Of a stretch of DNA of 64,000 nucleotides, positions 41,501-49,079 are shown piece after piece. The stretch is from Phytopythium helicoides. Lineage: Eukaryota; Oomycota; Peronosporomycetes; Pythiales; Pythiaceae. Below the pieces are notes generated by a model. That model searched no databases. It had not been told where the DNA came from and was given only the letters and a program-made list of their open reading frames with translations. A program made the position numbers and the translations under genes. Where the stretch lies: positions 124,001 to 188,000 of the forward strand of contig JANFNE010000037.1 in the NCBI GenBank assembly GCA_024867545.1, given 5' to 3'. Position 1 is the first letter of the stretch; every line of letters starts with the position of its first letter.

Positions 41501-43951
41501 GTCTTCTTCATCTTCATCGTCCTCGTCCTCCCCGTTTGCAGCAGCACCTTCTAAATCCTCCGACTTGGTAGGCTTCTCTTCTTTTTTCTCGCCCTCTTCA
41601 ACTGGCACTTCCATCATGACGCGGGCTCCTTGCTTAAAGACCTGGACAATTCGCTGCTTGCCGAATAGATTTGCGGCCGCAAGAGTGGGGCCGGAAGTGT
41701 AGAATCCACTGTTGTCTTCTAACGGATCCATGCCTTCTCCCGTACGAAGAACCATTGTTCGCTGTCCAATGCTGAGAATGAGGTAGGAGTTGTAAATGCG
41801 TCCGTCATCACTCTTGCGTGCATCATCTAATGACGATGAAACCGTCCACATTGCGCGACAGCCATTTAGCTCGGCTTCGGTGCCGACAATGGGACGAAGA
41901 CCGTGGTGAAGCACGGAGATTGCACCGTCTTGTAGATATCCCCCGCTGGCAACCAGTTGTTCCCGCTTCTCATTCGAGTCGACATTGGTCTCGATTCCGA
42001 GCTCAAGCGAGGTAATTTGTCCCACACCTGTGAGCCTATCGATCGGAGATAGTGAGTAGTTGTAGCTGTTTAGCTCGGGGGCTTCGTGGACCTGCGCCTC
42101 GCTCACCACTGGCGCCTCTACCTTGACACCATTAGATGCACTGTCGTCGACCGCAGGAGCAGAAGCCGTCGATGCTCCGTTTGTAGACGAAGAGGTGGGA
42201 GCCGATCCATACAGGAAAAGATCATCTTCGTCTTCCTCGACGTCTTCCACCTCTTGTTTCACTACAACGTCTTTCTCGTCCTGCACAGTTGCATTCACCG
42301 CTGGTTGCGTATTTTCTTTGATAGCAACGGTGTTGCCGCCCTCGGACTTTACAGCCTCGTTTTCTGCGTCGGCAGCCGACTTGGCCTCTTCAAACGCGAA
42401 CAGAACAGAGTCGCCCGAACGAGATCCAATAAAAAGCGTCTTTCGCTCTTCGTCAATAGCCATGCAATTCATCGACACCCCGCTGCGGATGAGCTTGAGG
42501 GAGAGACCGACTTTAGTAGCATTACTTCCAAGTCCGTAGGAGCGCGCTGCTGTGTCGTCGTACGGAAGTCCGAGTGCAAAGAGTTCACCGGTTGGCAACG
42601 CCAGCAGAATTTCCTTTTGACCCAGGTACGTGTACTCGCAGTCGCACAGCACGACGTTTAGACGGTTGACTTGCTGGTCTGGGCTTTCATATACAGCCTC
42701 TTCGAGGGGATAGACTGATTGATTGACGGTCTTGGTAGCAAAGATATTTGTCGCGATGCCGTAGAACTGGGTTTGATTGAAATACAAGATAGCGTTCGCT
42801 GCGAGCACAACGACGCCTCCAAGTGGCGCACGACAAGGGATTAGGCGGAAACTGTCGGACGGGAGATTTCGGACGCTCCAAATCTTTGGGTGCATCCTAG
42901 TGTTCAGGTTGATGGAAATGACGGTGAGGCAGTACGTGTCGTAGCCAGTGGCGAGGCGGCCCGCCGTCGAGATCTTGTCGTTCTCTTCGTGCAAAATCAT
43001 CAGTGTCGGCTCTAGGTATCCATCCAGGAACGCCATGTCCACAATCTTGCCGCAGATCTCGAGCTCGCGCAGACGCAACAAGAACTCGCGGCCGGCAATC
43101 TCGTTCGGCATGAGTCCACTCATATCATTGCGCTTGCGCTTGGCACCGACCTTGACACTCTTGTCCAGCAAGGTCATCAGTTTGTTGCTCACGGCGTCGT
43201 TTCCGCGCTGCTTGCTCTCCTTCACGAGCTCTTCCAGCTTTTTTTCTTCATCGTCGTCATCTTCGTCGTCGTCTCCATCGTCTGGAGCGGCGCCATCCTT
43301 GCGCCCCGGTCGTGTCTTGCTGCCGTCTTGCTGGTCGTCCTCCTCTTCCTCATCGTCGTCTTCGTCCTCGTCTTCTTCAAAGAACGAGAGCTCCATGGAC
43401 TCGCTGCGGAACGGCACGATCACGAGCTGGTCTGTGTAGACGAGCATGGCGCCGCAGCGCGTCTGAGGGTCCACGCGCACGACGGCCTCTGTGGCGATGC
43501 CCAGCAGCTGCTCTCTGCCGTTCTTGTCGGCCTTGAGCGTGGCCCCTGGCCCGATGGCGTCCTCTGCGAACGAGAACATTGCTAGCGTGACGAGCGCGCG
43601 CGTGCGGCGGTCGTAGCCGACGATGACCCACTTGAAGCGCGCGAAGCTGAGCAGCAGCACGTCCTGTCCGCCCAAGAAGGCGCGGCGCTTCTTGCGCAGC
43701 ACGCCGCGGTCGAAGTGCAGCACGCGCACGCTCTCGGCCACGCCGGCGAGCTGGAAGGCCGCCACGAGGTGCAGCACCTGGCCCTTGGCCGCGTCCGCCG
43801 CGCCGAACGGCTCGACGCGGTACACGCGCATCCACTGCGGGCCCACGAGCACCAAATCGCGCTGCGCGTCGTTCGTCAGCCGCGCGTGAACCGCGTGGTG
43901 CACGGACGTGGCCGCCACCAGCTCGCGATGGAAGAGAAAGTGCTGCCCCAT
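38537..43951 (-). CDS. CPSF1: Cleavage and polyadenylation specificity factor subunit 1 (CPSF160)
   Basis: 1804 residues, uninterrupted, starting MGQHFLFHRELVAATSVHHA. Scaffold subunit of the mRNA 3'-end processing complex, built of three WD-type beta-propellers; in the nucleus it supports AAUAAA recognition. Family landmarks: IVDMAFLDGYLEPTLMILHE, IWSVRNLPSD and LGGVVVLAANAILYFNQTQ (first propeller), a CPSF_A domain with VVGTGYVGPHGED, and the C-terminal signature LPQNCALNPRDFRALKS then ELARCIGTTPEVVTHNLLEV. It is about 360 residues longer than animal CPSF1 because of acidic low-complexity insertions (EEDEDEDDDEEEEDD; EDEDDEDEEDDG) and a Ser/Asn run. It is divergent from the LRR-like gene at 44376. 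Confidence 0.93.
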   Translation of the reverse strand: MGQHFLFHRELVAATSVHHAVHARLTNDAQRDLVLVGPQWMRVYRVEPFGAADAAKGQVLHLVAAFQLAGVAESVRVLHFDRGVLRKKRRAFLGGQDVLLLSFARFKWVIVGYDRRTRALVTLAMFSFAEDAIGPGATLKADKNGREQLLGIATEAVVRVDPQTRCGAMLVYTDQLVIVPFRSESMELSFFEEDEDEDDDEEEEDDQQDGSKTRPGRKDGAAPDDGDDDEDDDDEEKKLEELVKESKQRGNDAVSNKLMTLLDKSVKVGAKRKRNDMSGLMPNEIAGREFLLRLRELEICGKIVDMAFLDGYLEPTLMILHEENDKISTAGRLATGYDTYCLTVISINLNTRMHPKIWSVRNLPSDSFRLIPCRAPLGGVVVLAANAILYFNQTQFYGIATNIFATKTVNQSVYPLEEAVYESPDQQVNRLNVVLCDCEYTYLGQKEILLALPTGELFALGLPYDDTAARSYGLGSNATKVGLSLKLIRSGVSMNCMAIDEERKTLFIGSRSGDSVLFAFEEAKSAADAENEAVKSEGGNTVAIKENTQPAVNATVQDEKDVVVKQEVEDVEEDEDDLFLYGSAPTSSSTNGASTASAPAVDDSASNGVKVEAPVVSEAQVHEAPELNSYNYSLSPIDRLTGVGQITSLELGIETNVDSNEKREQLVASGGYLQDGAISVLHHGLRPIVGTEAELNGCRAMWTVSSSLDDARKSDDGRIYNSYLILSIGQRTMVLRTGEGMDPLEDNSGFYTSGPTLAAANLFGKQRIVQVFKQGARVMMEVPVEEGEKKEEKPTKSEDLEGAAANGEDEDDEDEEDDGPQVKLICTQEITLEGDVESGGMNVDTSSVGIVSVDVIDPFILLLLTDGTVRLLMGDDDMELTVIDPEREIYSSSSSSSNDNAPSRGISAACLFYDWAGMFQDNAWGEDEREERNDVSEKHDSDQKPDQTNIKGGSNDVDEDMDDLYSSKPSPRFKAHHAAPSSGFKSPASGISAAIGPDSSVSVALLARSAASMMCALCFEDGSLHVFSLPDFKKKGIFPYLTFAPQRLVNTMEHYQANRKKTVRFAAPVLGLNASSASANEGRIKKSHTINSPVADITIHRVGPAEGQHNAQYFARMVLLVFLANGDLLMYAATPKMGNPRGNGAAPSVVSFQFVRIGSDLITRPFLPPRAKAGTTHNETGNNPEANTSAVLAKLRAGFRYSMLTRFNNINNMSGAFFRGAHPMWIVSERGFPTFVPMCVPPVASPAPANGTAGTSTPRLSVPVLSFTPFHHWNCPNGFIYFHSRGALRVCELPSSRTSTILPLSRGFVLHKAELGVTIHKLLFLGNRGPGGVSEALETPTYALVCSRRLPMAEAERATEHENPEDDMEEEVAEGEDGAAKSNVMAPTAEMFPDIALEDLPMSEEDVYELRLVQTNEFGEWNARTGVFRVHFERYEVVLSVQLMYLYDSALMREDISSRSSEWARKKRPYLVVGTGYVGPHGEDESGRGRLLLYELDYAQYVNDDGSGATSSKLPKLRLVFIKEHRQGAISSVTQLGPYVLAAVGSKLIVYEFKSEQLIGCAFYDAQTFIVSLSVVRGDFVVYADVYKSAHFLRWREMQRQLVLLAKDYEPLAVTATEFSVFERKLALLATDMEENLHVMQFAPHDVESRGGQRLLRTADFHLGVQVIAMLRKRVDVAPTANVCYVNLLGSSEGSLAALVPVPERVFRRLFTLQNVMINTLPQNCALNPRDFRALKSNSYRHAGRPDAWTKHKWKKSFLDALVLFRFLHLDYVAQKELARCIGTTPEVVTHNLLEVQRATAAFL

Positions 43952-44375
43952 GGTGTTCCAAGAGGATTGCGGGCCCCCAGGAGCCGGAAAAACGAGGCAG
44001 GCGGCGCGTTCGGACGCTCGAGAGCGCGCGCGTCACGTCAGCGGCCTGCGCTCGCGCTTTGAGCCGCGCGGGAGCCGCTGCGCGCGCGGGGAGGCAGGCG
44101 ATCCGGCGGCGGGGGCGACCGGTTGCCGCGGCAAGCTGAAAACAGTAAATGGGGCGAAGGGCGCCTAGTGGTCGGATGGATTTAGGCCAATCAGGGGAGG
44201 TGAAGAGGTCTTGGAGAGATGCGATTGGACGAAAACATGGACTGAAGCGAGCTCAAACAGATTTGTGGGGTGACGCGAAACACCGCGAAAATAGCCCGAC
44301 ATGTCAACACAAATAAAAAAAAAAAAAAGTTGATCAGCACCAACTACAAGACACTCACCGTTCCAGAACGATAGC
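43952..44375. other. Divergent intergenic region, CPSF1 / LRR-like gene
   Basis: About 420 bases. The part next to CPSF1 is very GC-rich; an A14 run lies near 44315-44328 close to the LRR-like start. An inverted CCAAT (GATTGG at 44222) is visible. No gene. Confidence 0.5.
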
Positions 44376-46544
44376 ATGGCTCCGAACGCAGGACCAACCT
44401 CGGCTCACATTGACGGTGAAATCCCGGTCAAGAACCTGAGAAGTCGGCCACTAACGCCGACTCGCCTGTTGCGATTGATTCTATGGCTCGCTTTTGTGGC
44501 TTTCCACGGTATCGGCGTCCTGTTTTTCGGATTCACGGCTTTCTGCTATCTTCAACTGCCTAACTCTGGACTCGACCGATGGCTCGGATTTTTCCACCTT
44601 GGTATTGGCAGCGCTGCTTACTTCAAAATTGCTCTCGTGCATGCTGTCATTGCGGTAGTCCATGCGGTCTTCACCATACAAATGATGCTTTTGTCGATAC
44701 GAAATCGACAACTCGTGTTCAGTGGTAGTCCCATTCGCCACCGACTCCCAAGAAGCGGGTTGATGGGGATTACGTGGGCAGTAGAAATGCTCAAGCGCGG
44801 CGTTCTTGGCATATACTTGGCGTTCTTCACTCGTGACGGGTTATTAGGTGTCTACGGACCGTGCTTTGAGCTTGTGCTTCTTGTACGTGAGCTAGTGGAA
44901 ACGGCATTACAGACTGCCCAGGCGTATAGAATGAGTCGCTATCTTCCACGAGCTTGGCTCAACCGCTTATATGTTACTCTTCTTGTGCTGAACTGCTGGT
45001 CGACTGTCTTTATCCACCAGGTTTATCATTCCAACCATGTCAAGCGTTATTTTGCAGCGCTACTGTGCGATTTTCTACTTGATTGGGTCTCCGCTGTCGT
45101 CGTCCCGAGCTCGCTCGCTTTCATCTACTCCAAAGACATTGACCGATCGACGGATGATTTTTTCGGTACGCAATGGTTCAACGATACCTGGCTTCTGAAT
45201 GCATTAAACGAGTTTCAGATGATATTGGTGGTGTCCTGGGCCGATTTGACCACCCGCATGGTTTTCGCGCTAGGGATGATCAGTAATATGCAAGCCGTGA
45301 AGAGACTGGTCGTGGCTGTGTTTCCCAGCACCAGGTGTACTACTGAGGGCAGATCAAATAAGCTTGGATCCATAGTCCCAACGCCACAGCTAGCTCTAAG
45401 GAAGCCGCAGAATTCATCTCCGGACCCAATAAGTCGGGAAGCAAGCTGGATAGCGCGCGCAAACATCGCTGTGAAGACCAACACCGCTCTGTCAAGAGTA
45501 CTACGCGCCATTTTTTTTTCTTGGGGTTCGCTAGTGCTCGTATTTCACATTCTTGCCGAATTGACCCCATCTCTTTCCCAGTGCAAAATGCAAGTCCGAC
45601 CATGGGGAGTGTATGATGCGTCATGTATATACGTGATAGTAGACTGCTACCAAGAGAATATATCAGGGGCTAGAGAAGAAGTAGAGGCGCTGCTATTACG
45701 TCTGCACCAAGCGTCAATTGTGCATCTGGCCGTGCAGCACTGCCCTACGTTTGAGATGCCAGTTAAGGTCAACGAGTTACACTCGCTTCAGCTTGTAAAA
45801 GTCTACAACACCACAATTTCAAGCTGGTCAAGTAACGCAGCACTGACTCAAGTCAATCACCCCAGTTTAGCCAGCTTTATGATGTTACGCGTTAATTTTC
45901 CAGACGGCAAAATTCCTCTAGGTTTGCAGTCGGATACATTTCCCAGCAACGCTCGCGTGATTGGCTTTATCTCCACAAATATCCGCGAGTTACCCGATGA
46001 TCTTCACCTTAAGTGGCCAAGCTATGGGACAATTCACTTCGACTCGGCACAGTTTACCGAGTTTCCTACCGTGCTGATGAAGCTTCAGCCGAATATATTG
46101 GTTCTGGCGGGGACACCTCTAACCGAGCTCCCCAGAGAACCTTTTGAAATCAGCAGCATGCAGTTTTTACATGTGGGTGAAACTGCGATCTCCAGAATTC
46201 CTGATATTGTAACCTCGCCATCAATGCTGTTGAATGGGATAGCGATTGACGGGACGAACATATCGTATTTCCCCAAGTGGATTGATACCTGGCTTTCAAC
46301 AAAAGCGCCAAATCTATTTTCGCTTCCGATAGCAGCAGCCGGGACACCATACTGCAATGACCGAGCCAAAATTCTGTCGGGATTGCAATCTTCATTTGAT
46401 GTTCCCAAGTCTTCCTCACTATCATCGTTGATGGATCCGTCGCTCAGCAATCAACAGTTTCTGCTTAGCTCTGTTGAGTGCACGCGAGCAGCCATGTATC
46501 GCTATCCCCTTTTTTTCGAAGACCTTTTCCACGGTATTCACTAA
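44376..46544 (+). CDS. LRR-like polytopic membrane protein (divergent member)
   Basis: 722 residues, ATG at 44376. N-terminal membrane part: LILWLAFVAFHGIGVLFFGF, an amphipathic segment, IALVHAVIAVVHAVFTIQMM, VRELVETALQTAQAYRMSRY, YVTLLVLNCWSTVFIHQVYH and LLCDFLLDWVSAVVVPSSLA. A cytosolic loop follows, then one more helix (IFFSWGSLVLVFHILAEL). The C-terminal 300 residues, probably extracytosolic, begin with Cys-containing CKMQVRPWGVYDASC and contain irregular leucine-rich repeats (ELPDDLHLKWPS, FPTVLMKLQPNILVLAGTPL, LPREPFEISSMQFLHVGET, IPDIVTSPSMLLNGIAIDGT). Same family as the genes at 49080 and 59957 but much diverged. Presumably binds a ligand through the LRR part; function unknown. Confidence 0.78.
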   Translation: MAPNAGPTSAHIDGEIPVKNLRSRPLTPTRLLRLILWLAFVAFHGIGVLFFGFTAFCYLQLPNSGLDRWLGFFHLGIGSAAYFKIALVHAVIAVVHAVFTIQMMLLSIRNRQLVFSGSPIRHRLPRSGLMGITWAVEMLKRGVLGIYLAFFTRDGLLGVYGPCFELVLLVRELVETALQTAQAYRMSRYLPRAWLNRLYVTLLVLNCWSTVFIHQVYHSNHVKRYFAALLCDFLLDWVSAVVVPSSLAFIYSKDIDRSTDDFFGTQWFNDTWLLNALNEFQMILVVSWADLTTRMVFALGMISNMQAVKRLVVAVFPSTRCTTEGRSNKLGSIVPTPQLALRKPQNSSPDPISREASWIARANIAVKTNTALSRVLRAIFFSWGSLVLVFHILAELTPSLSQCKMQVRPWGVYDASCIYVIVDCYQENISGAREEVEALLLRLHQASIVHLAVQHCPTFEMPVKVNELHSLQLVKVYNTTISSWSSNAALTQVNHPSLASFMMLRVNFPDGKIPLGLQSDTFPSNARVIGFISTNIRELPDDLHLKWPSYGTIHFDSAQFTEFPTVLMKLQPNILVLAGTPLTELPREPFEISSMQFLHVGETAISRIPDIVTSPSMLLNGIAIDGTNISYFPKWIDTWLSTKAPNLFSLPIAAAGTPYCNDRAKILSGLQSSFDVPKSSSLSSLMDPSLSNQQFLLSSVECTRAAMYRYPLFFEDLFHGIH

Positions 46545-46663
46545 TACCACAGGAGGCATCCACACCTAGAAATGCAGTATTTCAAGTCGGGTGTGGATTC
46601 TGCAGTGGCTGCCTAGCACTGCGCTATGTCGGAGTGACTGGAGTCTCTTTCGACCGAATTCGT

Positions 46664-46800
46664 CATTTACGACGCCCCCTGCAGCCTGGGTCGATTTAGA
46701 TCGCGCGTGTCGACTGTAGTTGTAAGGATGTGTCCTCTCGATGGCGCTCTTGCGGTGGAGTCGTCAACCAAAGCATCGCGTGAGTCGCTTGATTCTTGCT
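46664..46800 (+). repeat. Dispersed repeat R, copy 2 (truncated)
   Basis: Matches R copy 1 over GACGCCCC..., TGTCGAC..., TCGATGGCGCTCTTGCGGTG and GGAGTCGTCAA..., then stops where Fanzor copy C homology begins (about 46800-46805). The repeat and the Fanzor copy directly abut. Confidence 0.6.
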
Positions 46801-46847
46801 AGCGACTGCCGACCATGATCTCCCTACTCACAGTGTAATTTGCCACC

Positions 46848-48830
46848 ATGGCAAACAAGCGCGCTCGATCGGGCAAGGAGGGCGATCCAGGTCCCCGGCG
46901 AGGCAGGTCCAAGATCAGGCAAGCTGCCGCAGGGCTATGCAGATCCACAACGAGTAGAGCTGCTTCCGCAACTCGTCGAGGTCGGTCCAAGACAACACGT
47001 GCAGCTGGTCCGACGTCAGGCGGTGCTAGGTCTAAAAGGAAGAAACGCAGTGCAGAACCACGCAAGAGTCAGTCAAAGAGGCGACGGGCCGAAGTCGAAG
47101 CTCGTGACGCAGCTAACGCCAAATCCTCGCTTGTGTGCGTCAAGACGTCGCTCAAGGCGTTTTGCAAGAGCGATGAGGCCATGACTTTGCCGTGGGAGTC
47201 CGTGCTGGCGGATATGGACCAGGCCGTGCTGGAGGCTTACGTCCTCGCCAACATCCACGCCGTGCGGATGTGTCAGCTGGGCGATGCAGTGGAGCCACTC
47301 GACCAGGTCTTCTTCTACAGATGCCTATCGTGTGTTTGCAACGCCAACTCCACACTCGGGTCTCCTGCATTCCAGCAATCAGTCACGCTGTACAACACTT
47401 GGCGAGGTGAAGACGCTCGACGTGCAAGCAACCGGCAGATTACCGCTGGGTGGCAGCAGAACGCATCCCAAATGATGGCCACTAACACCAAGAACGCGAT
47501 CGTACGCAACTTCTACCGTCGCTTTTACCGTCACATCAAGCGGGTCTATGACTTGAATGGTGCTGAGGCCTACGTCATGATCAAGAGCATCCTGGACCCT
47601 GTCTACAACGGCAACGATACCGAGGTGCAGGTTTGGCGAGAGCAGATCCCGCGCAACGAGAGCGGCTACTTGTCCGACGAGGCTAACAGATTGCTTCCTC
47701 TCACCTACATGATTCTGACCGACATTGAGGAGAGGAATCGCCGGTTTCAGCATCGACAGGACATCCCAGAGGTCCGCACGTTCAGTCTCCTGCCGACAAA
47801 GAATGGGTTCAAGTGCTCGCACTTCAAGATGTGCAAGACGGCGCTCCACAGCCTACTTCTACGTGCTGGCGTTCGCGTGCCTCCTCTAGGTGACGATTGG
47901 AATGCTGTCGTAGACGATTGGTGGCGCAGTCTCTTCAATATCGAGAAGTTTGAAACAGCCAACAAGAAGTTCTCAGGAGAGATCGTGACGGACGGAAAGG
48001 CTGTCAGCATCGTCATGCGGAAAACCCATCCGGCGACAGACCGCCCACTTAGGGAAGAAGACTACGATGTCATGTGGGGCCTAGATCCTGGCAGACGAGA
48101 TCTGTTTGTAGCAACCAACCAGGACGGCGAGACAATCCACTGCTCTTCTCGTGAGTTCTACGAGGATGCTCGCTACCACAAGAGCAACCAGAAGATAGCT
48201 TGCTGGAAGGAGCGGCGTCCCGACATTTTGGCGGCCGAGCGTCAGATGCCGTCGAAGAAGACCGCGTCGCTCGAGCTGCTGGAAACGTACACACGATACG
48301 TTATTCCACATATGGAAAACCTGCTAGGATTTTCACGGGCGAAGGGATTCCGCAACCTGCGTTTTGGACGGTACATCTTTGCGCAGAAGAAGCTACATGA
48401 ACTCTGTCGGAGACTGACCCAGCAAGCAGGCAGGCGAACGGTGGTTGGATTCGGAGATTGGAGCAATACCGATTACTCTGGACTCATCAAGAAGTGCCCC
48501 GCGGGGCCGGTCAAAAGACTCGAGCACACGTTGAGAAACTACTGTCGTGTGCAACCAATTGATGAGTTTCGCACCAGCAAGCTTCACTCACGTTGCCACC
48601 GGCAGCTAGAATACCAGTACAGCCTCCGACTCTGCAAGGTCAAGAACAGCACGGACAAGGAATGGCGGACGTGCAAGGTTTATAGTGTGCTCCATTGTCG
48701 ATCCAATGGCTGTTTTGGTACTACTGTGAACCGCGACGTCAACGCCTCGAAGAACATGCTCATGCTTCTCCTCAACATGCTCCGTGGTCAACCAAGACCT
48801 AACGTTTTTTTTTGCCGAGCGCCAACTTAA
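46848..48830 (+). CDS. Fanzor RNA-guided nuclease (copy C, intact)
   Basis: 660 residues, uninterrupted, about 98 percent identical to copy B by eye. All catalytic landmarks are kept: Asp413 in GLDPGRRDL, Glu573 in PIDEFRTSKLHSRC, zinc ribbon, Asp630 in VNRDVNASKNML. One extra Phe near the C-terminus comes from a T9 run (RPNVFFCRAPT versus RPTVFCRAPT in B). Differences from B are scattered (for example RRFYRH for RRFHRH, KKFSGE for KKFAGE, KEWRTC for KEWLTC) and none falls on a catalytic motif. The basic N-terminus is the same. An intact frame in a copy with short ends suggests recent arrival or retained function. Confidence 0.9.
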   Translation: MANKRARSGKEGDPGPRRGRSKIRQAAAGLCRSTTSRAASATRRGRSKTTRAAGPTSGGARSKRKKRSAEPRKSQSKRRRAEVEARDAANAKSSLVCVKTSLKAFCKSDEAMTLPWESVLADMDQAVLEAYVLANIHAVRMCQLGDAVEPLDQVFFYRCLSCVCNANSTLGSPAFQQSVTLYNTWRGEDARRASNRQITAGWQQNASQMMATNTKNAIVRNFYRRFYRHIKRVYDLNGAEAYVMIKSILDPVYNGNDTEVQVWREQIPRNESGYLSDEANRLLPLTYMILTDIEERNRRFQHRQDIPEVRTFSLLPTKNGFKCSHFKMCKTALHSLLLRAGVRVPPLGDDWNAVVDDWWRSLFNIEKFETANKKFSGEIVTDGKAVSIVMRKTHPATDRPLREEDYDVMWGLDPGRRDLFVATNQDGETIHCSSREFYEDARYHKSNQKIACWKERRPDILAAERQMPSKKTASLELLETYTRYVIPHMENLLGFSRAKGFRNLRFGRYIFAQKKLHELCRRLTQQAGRRTVVGFGDWSNTDYSGLIKKCPAGPVKRLEHTLRNYCRVQPIDEFRTSKLHSRCHRQLEYQYSLRLCKVKNSTDKEWRTCKVYSVLHCRSNGCFGTTVNRDVNASKNMLMLLLNMLRGQPRPNVFFCRAPT

Positions 48831-48940
48831 CAACACATCAGTGGCCACAAAGTGTCTGCAGGTGCGCTCGGCGTTGCCCGCAGATAGCACTGTATACTCA
48901 GGCATTGTTGCATTTTCACTGGGTTCCATTCCCAGTCATC
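48831..48940 (+). ncRNA. Candidate Fanzor guide-RNA (fRNA) scaffold, copy C
   Basis: Both hairpins are kept: 48855-48884 (loop TCG instead of TCA, stem unchanged) and 48918-48936 (ACTGGG-TTCCATT-CCCAGT). Homology ends four bases later. If the scaffold ends here, the guide would be ACTAATAATGTTGAGCAAAC, which runs into the LRR-gene promoter. Confidence 0.5.
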
Positions 48941-48947
48941 ACTAATA

Positions 48948-49079
48948 ATGTTGAGCAAACCGATCAGTTTTGTGCTCGGCTCGCCCCACAACCTCCAAAC
49001 AGAAAAAGGTTTCAAAAAGTAGGCACTAAATATATAATGCGCTTTAACAAATGCTCAAAGTGTCTCGTTGAAGCTTCCA
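48948..49079 (+). promoter_or_regulatory. Conserved promoter of LRR-like gene pair
   Basis: About 130 bases upstream of the ATG at 49080 match, with small indels, the region upstream of the inverted paralogue (62057-62195): GAGCAAACCGATCAGTTTT, GGTTTCAAAAAG, CTAAATATATA, AATGCGCT, ACAAATGCT, AAAGTGTCTCGTTGAAGCTT. CTAAATATATA is TATA-like. The conservation covers the whole likely core promoter. Confidence 0.6.

Larger units (their letters stand above)
46805..48940 (+). mobile_element. Fanzor copy C, short core (intact ORF)
   Basis: Homology to A and B starts only about 43 bases before the ATG (CTGCCGACC) and ends right after hairpin 2 (CCCAGTCATC). So the 5' 430 bases and the last 110 bases of A and B are absent. 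The copy lies between dispersed repeat R and the conserved promoter of the LRR-like gene at 49080. Either a doubly truncated copy, or the true minimal unit, with A and B carrying extra shared flanks. Confidence 0.65.

Noticed and set aside
43150..43450. Plus-strand Ser-rich frames opposite CPSF1 acidic regions
   Set aside because: Poly-Ser is simply the complement of GAT/GAG acidic repeats in the CPSF1 coding strand.
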